A stretch of 12,500 bases of DNA from the NCBI GenBank assembly GCA_030674155.1, contig CM060325.1, positions 17,029,924 through 17,042,423 on the forward strand, read 5' to 3'. The DNA is from Stramonita haemastoma (lineage: Eukaryota; Mollusca; Gastropoda; Neogastropoda; Muricidae). Shown here piece after piece: positions 6,772 to 12,232 of the stretch (positions are counted from its first letter, which is position 1; each line of letters starts with the position of its first letter). Under the pieces are notes generated by a model. That model was not told the origin of the DNA. It ran no database searches and saw only the letters and a program-made list of their open reading frames with translations. The translations under genes and the position numbers were made by a program.

Positions 6772-6906
6772 TTTTTGTTTTTTATGCTTTTTTTTTCTCC
6801 CCTCTTCCTCACCCTGAATTCCCCAGACACCGCCGAGATTCGAACCGCGACGTCATGGGCCCATGGGATTGAAGTCGAACGGTCTTAACCAGTCGCAATA
6901 CGTCTA
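6772..6906 (-). mobile_element. SINE C: tRNA-headed retroposon
   Basis: Read on the minus strand, a tRNA-like head is followed by A-rich sequence. The B box GGTTCGAATCT (6836-6846) is good. The A box near 6889-6898 (TTGCGACTGG) is degraded, and spacing fits a tRNA head. After the head come GGCGGTGTCTGGGGAATTCA and a purine-rich stretch that becomes A-rich by 6772-6798, followed on the minus strand by GTCT repeats. The body is short, so it is either a truncated SINE or a tRNA retropseudogene. A 12 bp palindrome (CATGGGCCCATG, 6854-6865) lies in the variable-arm region. Confidence 0.6.
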
Positions 6907-7154
6907 CTAGTGTGCCTCCTAATCTGAATTACAATACACGCTGTTTCTTTTTCTTTCTCACTGTATATTGATTGATTCGGTCATGTGTATGTTTCACTGG
7001 TATCCGTTGTAGAGGTTTTTTGTTTGTTCAGGACTTTGCTTTTTTAAGTTTTCTTTGTTGTGACTAAGAAACAAAATTGCTGCATTAATTTCTTTTTTTT
7101 TTTTTTTTTAAATCCAAACATTGCAACACACAGAAAGAGAGATGAGATGTTTTC
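6907..7154. other. T-rich spacer with T17
   Basis: A+T-rich sequence with a run of 17 T at 7093-7109 and AGAAAGAGAGATGAGATG at 7132-7149. No element recognised. Confidence 0.55.
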
Positions 7155-7265
7155 TCTGTCTGTCTGTCTGTTTCTTTCTCTTCTTCTATTTCTGTTTTAT
7201 CTATGTCTCTGTCTGTCTGTCTGTCTGTCGTCTGTCTGTCTGTTTGTCGTCTCTCTCTCTCTCTG
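7155..7265. repeat. (TCTG)n/(TC)n pyrimidine-rich microsatellite
   Basis: Two TCTG arrays (7156-7172 and 7206-7244) are separated by a degenerate TTC/TTT stretch and followed by (CT)6 at 7252-7264. The plus strand is pyrimidine-rich. The complementary motif (CAGG/CAGA) appears on the plus strand at 7495-7584. Confidence 0.9.
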
Positions 7266-7494
7266 TCCTTCCCACCCCCACCTCCCCACCATACTAGTTG
7301 TTCCTCCTCATTACCCCACAGATCTAGTACTATCTCTTGATTTCATCAACCGCATATCTTATTTTTCTCCTAGTGCCTCTCTACATAGATTCAATTCAAT
7401 TTCTCATTCAGCCCACCCATAGTTTACCCCCCCCCCTTCTTCCCCCCCCCCCCAATCCCCTCCCTCCTGCTCTTCTACAGAAGACAAGCAAACA
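7266..7494. other. C-rich spacer with C10 and C12 runs
   Basis: Pyrimidine-rich sequence with C10 at 7427-7436 and C12 at 7442-7453. 7320-7425 is more complex but has no recognisable element. Open frames here are P/S/L-rich by composition. Confidence 0.6.
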
Positions 7495-7584
7495 TGCATA
7501 CAGACAAGTAGGCATGCAGGCAGCCAGGCATACATACATACAGGCAGCAGGCATACAAACAGGCAGACAGGCAGGCAGGCAGGC
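7495..7584. repeat. Degenerate (CAGG)n/(CATA)n/(CAGA)n tetranucleotide array
   Basis: About 90 bp of mixed 4 bp units: GCAGGCAGCCAGGC, CATACATACATACAGG, then AGACAGGCAGGCAGGCAGGC at the end. It looks like a tetranucleotide microsatellite decayed by point mutation. Its open frames (ACLPVCL or QVGMQAARH) repeat for this reason. Confidence 0.85.
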
Positions 7585-7694
7585 AATCGATACAGCAACA
7601 GCTCGACAAAGACGTAAATCATGAGTTTTGCTTTTCGGTGTTTGCCTTGCACGGTATGAAGGATTGAAACAAGCTTGTCCCAACATTCTCATAT

Positions 7695-7869
7695 ACGCAC
7701 GCACGCACGCACGCACACCGGCATGTGCGCACATACAAGTGCGTTTTTTGGGGGCATGCATGGGACGTGTGTACGTACAAGCAAGCAAGGAGACAACACA
7801 CACACGCACGCACGCGCGCACGCATACGCGCGCACACACACACACATGCGCGCACACGCACACACACAC

Positions 7870-7945
<76 letters not shown>
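7695..7945. repeat. (ACGC)n and long (CA)n tract with CG patches
   Basis: A first array (ACGC)5-6 lies at 7695-7716, then ~80 bp of degenerate sequence containing TGCGCACATACAAGTGCG. From 7796 to 7945 comes CA/CG alternating sequence: CGCACGCACGCGCGCACGCA and similar, then more than 70 bp of pure CA. It has strong Z-DNA potential. The large T/H or V/C open frames crossing it are artefacts. Confidence 0.93.
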
Positions 7946-7948
<3 letters not shown>

Positions 7949-8024
7949 ACGCACATGCATGGCAGAAGAATGGATCATAATATCAAATCTCAGAAAATGC
8001 AGGCATTATTTTACTCTCCTTCCT

Positions 8025-8125
8025 TCAAACCCCCAACCCCCACCCCACCCCCATCCCTCCATCTTTCTCTCCCCTCTTTCCCCCCCCACCCCCACCCCCA
8101 CCCTCTCCCTCCCTTCTCCCTCTCT
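8025..8125. repeat. C-rich CCCCA/CCCT low-complexity tract
   Basis: Runs of three to eight C separated by A or T, such as ACCCCCAACCCCCACCCC and CCCCACCCCCACCCCCACCC. The minus strand therefore has many G runs suited to G-quadruplex formation. It is roughly complementary to the G-rich tract at 8371-8569. Confidence 0.88.
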
Positions 8126-8160
8126 GGCTGGCATAATATTCCCTTATGAGCATCAGCAAG

Positions 8161-8184
8161 CAGCAGCAGCAGCAGCAGCAGCAG
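8161..8184. repeat. (CAG)8 trinucleotide repeat
   Basis: Eight perfect CAG units preceded by GCATCAGCAAG. One frame reads poly-A in a longer P-rich open frame, but neighbouring residues come from the C-rich repeat, so it is probably not coding. Confidence 0.95.
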
Positions 8185-8370
8185 AAACGGCAGAGTTTAG
8201 AATCAGATCAGCAGGACTGGGACGGAGTCGATGATTCATAGTTGCCGCCGACGTTTCGGGTTTCTGCTATTGGAGGTCGTGGAGATTTGGGCTTTAGTTT
8301 CTATTCTTCTTGCCATTTGGGGGGCTTTTAAGCTAGCCGTTTTGTAGGCCAAGATTTTTGCAAAGAGGGA
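8185..8370. other. Unique-looking spacer between C-rich and G-rich tracts
   Basis: GC-balanced complex sequence (for example GATTCATAGTTGCCGCCGAC). No A/B boxes, no believable protein and no recognised repeat. Confidence 0.5.
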
Positions 8371-8569
8371 GGATAGGGGTGAGGCGGGGGGTGGGGGGGG
8401 GGTGAGGGAGGTTGGGGGGTGGGGTTGGGGTTGGGGTGAGGGGAGGCATGGGGGGACAGTGGGGATGGTTTGGTGGGGGGGGGGGTGGGGTGGTGTGTGG
8501 TGTGGGGGGGTAGGGGGGTAGGTGTGTGTGTATGTGTTGAAGGTGGGTGGGTGATGTTCTGGATAGCTA
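8371..8569. repeat. G-rich tract with G-quadruplex potential
   Basis: About 200 bp of G runs (G6, G11, G6, G4, G4, G4 and more) separated by T or A. It includes GGGGTTGGGGTTGGGGTG at about 8420-8440, where four runs of four G lie close together. This is a textbook G-quadruplex pattern by sequence. It is not a telomere, because the motif repeats only two to three times and decays. Confidence 0.88.
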
Positions 8570-8599
8570 CCCCCCCCCCCCCACACACACACACACACA
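8570..8599. repeat. C13 followed by (CA)9
   Basis: A short poly-C directly joined to CA, the same architecture as 577-617. A GT/GGGGT-rich stretch lies just upstream, so the two sides are partly complementary. Confidence 0.9.
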
Positions 8600-8735
8600 T
8601 TGTGTGAAGACAGGTGACACCTTTTCTGCTAAAAAAAAAAGACTTAGATGTGTGATGATGCATATAAATCAAAGCTGGGGTGTTCAGCTTCTCTGGTAGA
8701 ACTAACTGTATTGTTTGTATTGTTCTGTGTATGGT

Positions 8736-8775
8736 TATTGTATTGTATTGTATTGTATTGCATTGTATTGTATTG
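8736..8775. repeat. (ATTGT)8 pentanucleotide repeat
   Basis: Eight ATTGT units with one T-to-C change (GCATTG at 8760-8764) and a final TATTGG. It lies at the 3' end of minus-strand SINE D and reads (ACAAT)n on that strand, as expected of a SINE simple-repeat tail. Confidence 0.93.
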
Positions 8776-9040
8776 GTATGCTGTAGACCACTTTAAGTCA
8801 CGGCAGATTTCTTTGCGTGGAATTCGGTTTGCTCTCCACGGGGAGACGCGTGTATCGCCACAAGAGCAGCGCCACCCCTCTTTTTTCTGTTCCTGTGTGC
8901 AACTGCGTTTGTTTTGCTGTTAAAGTGACTTTTTCTACAGAATTTTGCCAGTGACAACTCCCTTGTTGCTGTGGGTTCTTTACGTGCACTAAACAGTTAT
9001 GTTCAACACACGGGACCTCGGTCATTCCTAGCACAGAATT
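8736..9040 (-). mobile_element. SINE D body and tail, 5' head missing
   Basis: On the minus strand the element runs from about 9040 down to a pentanucleotide tail at 8736-8775. It contains CACACGGGACCTCGGT (plus strand, 9007-9022), TTTACGTGCACTAA (8980-8993), TTGCCAGTGACAACTCCCTT (8946-8965) and TTTCTTTGCGTGGAATTCGG (8808-8827). From memory this order resembles a tRNA-headed SINE common in gastropod genomes, which I cannot verify here. The similarity stops shortly after the CGGGACCTCGG motif, so the tRNA head appears lost. The retained part shares its core with SINE A. Confidence 0.65.
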
Positions 9041-9110
9041 TCCAGAAAGTGGGGATGCTGTTTATACTGACAGGCAGGCCCCTGCAGGCATCTCCACGGG
9101 GAAAGCTTCT

Positions 9111-9289
9111 GAGGAAACAGGGAGGGAAAATGAATATAAAAAGTCCTTTGCCATAATGTCATGGCGACTAACCATAAAACGAAGATAACGATGCATGGTA
9201 ATTTGTCTTCTGTTTTATCTTCGTTTTATGCTTGGTCGCCATGACATTATAGCAAATGACTTTTCTTTCATTTTCCCTCCCTGATCCTC
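9111..9289. repeat. Long inverted repeat, ~70 bp arms, 26 nt loop
   Basis: The arm at 9118-9188 is the reverse complement of 9215-9283 with about five mismatches and one 2 bp gap, about 90 percent identity. GAGG (9111-9114) also pairs with CCTC (9286-9289) after a small bulge. The arms hold complex sequence such as CATAATGTCATGGCGAC and GTCGCCATGACATTAT, so this is not chance pairing of simple repeats. The loop is 9189-9214. A transcript through it would form a long, nearly perfect hairpin. It could be a small foldback transposon (MITE) or two copies of a short repeat joined head to head. I see no clear target-site duplication and no transposase. Confidence 0.92.
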
Positions 9290-9319
9290 GGCTACAGCTC
9301 CACTATGAGATTCTGCATG

Positions 9320-9335
9320 GGCAACAGTCTTTTTA
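9320..9335. repeat. SINE B target-site duplication, left copy
   Basis: GGCAACAGTCTTTTTA is identical to 9627-9642. A 16 bp duplication is typical of LINE-driven target-primed reverse transcription. The SINE 3' end lies against this copy. Confidence 0.9.
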
Positions 9336-9626
9336 AGTCTTAAAGTTAAAGTCTGTCCCGAGCCTAAGGCTCATCAGGCCGGTGCTTATCCCGGTTTCTG
9401 TGGCGTTAAGAGACTGAGAGTCATAGACTCCCCCCTGGATAGGACGCCAGTCTATCGCAGGGTTAACCCCCAACACAAGGTTGGTACCCCTTTTACACCT
9501 GGGTGGGGTGAGAAAATAGCCGTAAAGTGCCTTTTCCAAGGGCACAACGCCATAGCCGAAAGCTGGGATCGAACCCGCAACCTTTAGATTACGAGTCCAA
9601 CGCCCTAACCACTCGACTACCGCGGC
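9336..9626 (-). mobile_element. SINE B, complete, with intact Pol III promoter
   Basis: The 291 bp element lies between perfect 16 bp direct repeats. On the minus strand it starts GCCGCGGTAGTCGAGTGGTT and has a tRNA-like head (about 9556-9626). In the head the anticodon-arm region TTGGA-CTCGTAA-TCTAA folds into a stem with the loop triplet CGT, which would read threonine if the head came from a tRNA-Thr. The body contains AAGGCACTTTACGGC and CACCCAGGTGTAAAAGGGGT, which resemble the conserved central domains known in several invertebrate SINE superfamilies; I cannot assign one. The 3' end is short, finishing CTTTAACTTTAAGACT. The duplication is perfect, so the insertion should be young. Confidence 0.9.
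9565..9619 (-). promoter_or_regulatory. Pol III internal promoter of SINE B
   Basis: A box TAGTCGAGTGG (9609-9619) matches TRGYNNARNGG at every fixed position. B box GGTTCGATCCC (9565-9575) matches the usual GGTTCGANNCC. The start-to-start distance is 44 bp, normal for a tRNA. Both boxes are intact, so the element could still be transcribed by Pol III if the chromatin allows. Confidence 0.88.
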
Positions 9627-9642
9627 GGCAACAGTCTTTTTA
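9627..9642. repeat. SINE B target-site duplication, right copy
   Basis: GGCAACAGTCTTTTTA is identical to the left copy. On the minus strand it begins TAAAAAGACTG, an A-rich start common for LINE endonuclease targets. The SINE 5' end lies against this copy. Confidence 0.9.
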
Positions 9643-9794
9643 CCCACCATTAATTAAGGTAACCGCATTCCGACGTCGGGGAAAATGATTCTAAAAAGAG
9701 CATTGTCATGTATAAAAGCCCCAAAATGAATGACTGACCAAATCAATCAGACAAGTAAGCCCGAGAAGAAGTAACCAGCCAATCAATGAAGCCA

Positions 9795-9842
9795 TTAAAT
9801 CAGTCATCAAATCAGACATCAAATCAGTCTTCAAATCAGTCG
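9795..9842 (+). repeat. 12 bp minisatellite, four units
   Basis: Four consecutive 12 bp units TTAAATCAGTCA, TCAAATCAGACA, TCAAATCAGTCT and TCAAATCAGTCG share the core CAAATCAG. The sequence upstream (CAAATCAATCAGACAAGTAA, 9739-9758) looks like older decayed units. In one frame they read SNQT/SNQS, because 12 is a multiple of three, but the frame continues into poly-F from a T tract and is not a convincing gene. Confidence 0.88.
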
Positions 9843-9907
9843 AGCAATCAAAACCACTTTGGTGCTTTTTGTTTTGGTGTTGGTTGGTTGTTTTGTTTGG
9901 TCGTTTT

Positions 9908-9976
9908 ATTTCTTCTTTTTTTTTTTTCTTTTCTTTTTTTTTTTTTTTTTTTTTTTTTAGGGGGGGGGGGGGGGGG
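9908..9976. repeat. Poly-T/TC tract joined to G17
   Basis: A T-rich tract with scattered C (9908-9958) includes a run of about 24 T, and AG leads into 17 G (9960-9976). It could be the poly(A) end of a minus-strand retroelement, but nothing recognisable lies at 9977 onward. Confidence 0.88.
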
Positions 9977-10205
9977 TTGTCTTTGTATTTTTTTCGTAAA
10001 AATTGTCTCCAAACGAGTACAAGGGTGCCATCAAGTATCTCGGTGCAGCTGCACTCTTGGGTTGGGCGCCGTCTGTTCTTGGTGGTGCATGTGTCCCTTT
10101 AGGCTACTCTCCCAAAGCGTCCACTGATTACAGTGAGTGTAATGGGTGAGAATTGATTAGAGCCTCGTTAGTATCATCACTGTCATCATTAATATCGCTG
10201 TCTTC
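9977..10205. other. Unidentified GC-balanced spacer
   Basis: Complex sequence with the 12 bp palindrome GTGCAGCTGCAC (10043-10054) and an ATC/TCAT-rich patch near 10170-10210. No gene or element recognised. Confidence 0.5.
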
Positions 10206-10541
10206 ATCGCAGTAGGGTAGAGGTTCAGAGTGCAACACACACAGAAAGGTTCGAATTCCTGTTCGAGGAGATTTTTCTCCTGGAGTTAACATCAGTACTG
10301 ACTCCACTCTCCCGGTAAGTCCTTCGGATGAGACTTTAAACCGAGGTCCCGTGTGGAACGCACGACGAGCATCTTGCGCACACGTTAAATCCTGTTCGCT
10401 TTTCGTAAGAGTAGGCCATTGTATGCCGGTGGGAACAGATGACACAATTTACAAAAACTGCATACACACGGGAACTGGATGTATAAAAACATATGAGTGT
10501 TTCTTCCATTATCCTCGATATAAAAAAATAAATAAACAAAC
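10206..10541 (+). mobile_element. SINE A copy 2, near full length
   Basis: A decayed but recognisable A box TAGGGTAGAGG (10213-10223) and B box GGTTCGAATTC (10248-10258) are followed by the full SINE A body: TTAACATCAGTACTGACTCC, AGTCCTTCGGATGAGACTTT, CGCTTTTCGTAAGAGTAGGC and CATATGAGTGTTTC. It ends CTCGATATAAAAAAATAAAT. Length and order agree with the minus-strand copy at 5915-6246. The head is about 8 bp shorter between the boxes. The 3' end is A-rich here and not (CA)n, so the tail varies between copies. I see no clear target-site duplication. Confidence 0.87.
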
Positions 10542-10582
10542 AAAGGAGGGCCTGAGAGTATACTTAGTACTGGCATAGGCGG

Positions 10583-10593
10583 TTGTGTGTGTG

Positions 10594-10647
<54 letters not shown>
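10583..10647. repeat. (GT)n microsatellite
   Basis: About 32 GT units with one TT slip near 10594. It lies 40 bp past SINE A copy 2, but this copy is on the plus strand, so a SINE tail would read CA. This GT tract is therefore not its tail. Confidence 0.95.
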
Positions 10648-10649
<2 letters not shown>

Positions 10650-10743
10650 CGTGATTGTTTTCTCTCTAAATCTTTTTCTCTGAATCTCTGGCAACTGCCA
10701 AACGACAGTGTTTTCAAGAGAAAGGAAAAGGAATCCGAATTAC

Positions 10744-10800
10744 TTCTCTCTCTCCTCTCTCTCTCTCTCCTCTCTCTCTCTCTCCTCTCTCCTCTCTCCC

Positions 10801-10839
<39 letters not shown>
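10744..10839. repeat. (CT)n tract with periodic CC slips
   Basis: About 95 bp of CT with an extra C every 6-14 bp, then about 18 pure CT units. All pyrimidine on the plus strand, so it is a triplex candidate. The tract at 12120-12232 has the same pattern. Confidence 0.94.
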
Positions 10840-10843
<4 letters not shown>

Positions 10844-11055
10844 AACACCACCCTGCGCAAAATGCATTTTCTCTATTTAAAGTGACAATAGAGTTTTTGG
10901 AGAAAAAAATACAGAATAAGGGCCCAAAACGGAGCAAATAGCAAAGTCAAAACTAATCCTTATTAAAAATTCATTTAACAAAACCAAACAAACTCAAATA
11001 AGAACAAAAAACAGAAAAAATGCCTTCTCTCCCAGTTTTTCAGCATTCAGATATC
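10840..11055. other. A-rich spacer
   Basis: Mostly A-rich sequence with AAACAAAC-type runs (10975-11015). No gene or known element. Confidence 0.6.
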
Positions 11056-11119
11056 TTTCTTCTTCTTCTTCTTCTTCTTCTTCTTCTCTTCTTCTTCTTC
11101 TTCTTCTTCTTCTTCTTCT
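11056..11119. repeat. (TTC)n/(GAA)n trinucleotide array, about 20 units
   Basis: TTC units with one CTCTT interruption at 11086-11090 split it into about 10 and 11 units. It is followed by GTCGTCGAGTCG. GAA/TTC arrays form triplexes and slow polymerases; the interruption should stabilise it. Confidence 0.94.
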
Positions 11120-11407
11120 CGTCGTCGAGTCGAACGGTCGGACAAGCAACTAATCTATTGCTGTTTGTCATAACTAGACTATGAGCGAAAAATGTGTTGC
11201 GCTGCCGTTAAGCACCTGACAAATCAGGCCCAGCACAGCCAGCACAGCGCATCACATCCGACTTCGGCGTGGAGATATTTATTTCAAGCTCCAAACTAAT
11301 GCCGATAATAATGTGACGCTCCACCACGAAATGAGTCGCTTAGCACATAACACCACTTTTCCGCTAGAAGTCATTAAAGGCATTGGGGTCAAGTTGGCAA
11401 TTTTCAG
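11120..11407. other. Unique-looking GC-balanced segment
   Basis: One of the longest stretches without simple repeats. It contains a small CAGCACAGCCAGCACAGC duplication at 11231-11248 and otherwise complex sequence. No open frame over 60 codons, no A/B boxes and no recognised element. It could be single-copy DNA or an old repeat. Confidence 0.5.
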
Positions 11408-11418
11408 AGTTTGATTGA

Positions 11419-11460
11419 TTATTATTATTATATTATTATTATATTATATATTATTATTAT
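11419..11460. repeat. (ATT)n/(AT) repeat
   Basis: Imperfect ATT array with ATAT slips, ending at the SINE A tail at 11461. It sits where other SINE A copies carry GT. SINE A tail 6 shows the same ATT units. Confidence 0.88.
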
Positions 11461-11551
11461 TTATTCTTTTATATCGCGATAACAAATAAGCAACATGTGC
11501 TTTTCATCCGGTCCCTGTGTATGCAGTTTTGAAATATTGTCAATTGTTCCA
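11461..11551 (-). mobile_element. SINE A 3'-end fragment, tail 7
   Basis: TTATTCTTTTATATCGCGAT, AACAAATAAGCAACATGTGC, CCGGTCCCTGTGTATGCAGT and TTTGAAATATTGTCAATTGT match the SINE A 3' end. The match stops at TGTTCCAC, the same internal point as tails 5 and 6. This copy lies over 5 kb from the main cluster and keeps the internal GTGTATG motif unexpanded. Confidence 0.83.
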
Positions 11552-11865
11552 CTGTAATAAAATTCAATCATAATTGTATCCTTTTGCTTTTAAACGTGTT
11601 TTTAAAAATACCCAACCCTCATTCTGACCATTTATCATGATGCTAAACTTGTCCATTTCTCGTTTTGTCATTTCCTGCAGTAGTTTATCATTTCAACTTG
11701 TAATAACTTTTCATAGAACTGTCCGATTTTCAATCTTTTTTTTTTTTCTACTGTATAGCCATTTTATTGCAGATTTTATTATAAAAAAAAATGTCAATAA
11801 CTAAAAATTGATCTCTGGTGCAATACGACTGTGGTGGAGATGAGGTGGTGCGATGTGGTGGAGCG

Positions 11866-11866
<1 letters not shown>
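11552..11866. other. A+T-rich spacer
   Basis: T-rich complex sequence with T12 at 11737-11748 and A9 near 11782. 11821-11865 is a GTGG/GATG-rich lead-in to the C36 run. No gene or element recognised. Confidence 0.55.

Positions 11867-11902
<36 letters not shown>
11867..11902. repeat. Poly-C, 36 residues
   Basis: 36 consecutive C, the longest homopolymer in the window, followed by TTGCCCCC. It can form an i-motif, with G-quadruplex structures on the minus strand. The length is likely to vary between individuals and to be miscounted in assemblies. Confidence 0.93.
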
Positions 11903-12118
11903 TTGCCCCCACAATTTCCCTCTTCCATGTCCCACTAGTCCTAGTATCCTTGCGATTTCTGTTCCCAAAACTTCGCGGCGTTAACCTTAAGGGAAGCGGG
12001 AGGACCCATCCCCTCCGTCCCCCCCCCCCCACTCCCAGTTGATCAATTAGGTCCAATTGGGGGCCATTAAGTCCCCGCACTGCCGCCTGGCCTGACACTT
12101 GATGCCAGTAATCGGAAG
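11903..12118. other. Unidentified spacer with C10
   Basis: GC-balanced sequence with a C10 at 12020-12029. It includes TTCGCGGCGTTAACCTTAAG (11972-11991), but no element is recognised. The minus-strand G/R/E-rich frame across it is a shadow of the C and CT tracts. Confidence 0.5.
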
Positions 12119-12119
12119 T

Positions 12120-12152
12120 TCTCTCTCTCTCTCTCTCCCTCTCCTCTCTCCT

Positions 12153-12186
<34 letters not shown>

Positions 12187-12232
12187 ATCTCTCTCTCTCC
12201 TCTCTCTCTCTCCTCTCTCTCTCTCTCTCCCC
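12120..12232. repeat. (CT)n tract with periodic CC slips
   Basis: About 110 bp of CT with extra C every 6-16 bp and one CATC at 12186-12189. It has the same style of imperfection as 10744-10839. Minus-strand R/E-rich open frames over it are artefacts. Confidence 0.94.

Noticed and set aside
7408..7956. A 182-codon V/C-rich open frame resembling a cysteine-rich secreted protein
   Set aside because: The cysteines come from GT/TGC repeats, spacing is constant, and no signal peptide or conserved framework is visible.
8160..8234. A coding poly-alanine or poly-glutamine exon at (CAG)8
   Set aside because: The frames reach no plausible domain and the flanks are C-rich repeat and unidentified sequence. 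No splice evidence.
8405..8445. Telomere repeat (GGGGTT)
   Set aside because: Only two or three units occur, surrounded by irregular G runs. Animal telomeres are usually TTAGGG-like.
8926..8945. A 3' splice site (GACTTTTTCTACAG) opening an exon
   Set aside because: It looks convincing, but it lies within the SINE D body and the downstream frame does not give a recognisable protein.
9556..9626. A functional tRNA gene (CGT)
   Set aside because: It lies inside a 291 bp unit with target-site duplications and has no terminator after the head.
9908..9960. Poly(A) tail of a minus-strand LINE or processed pseudogene
   Set aside because: Nothing on the body side (9977-10205) resembles a reverse transcriptase or a gene, and G17 lies between.
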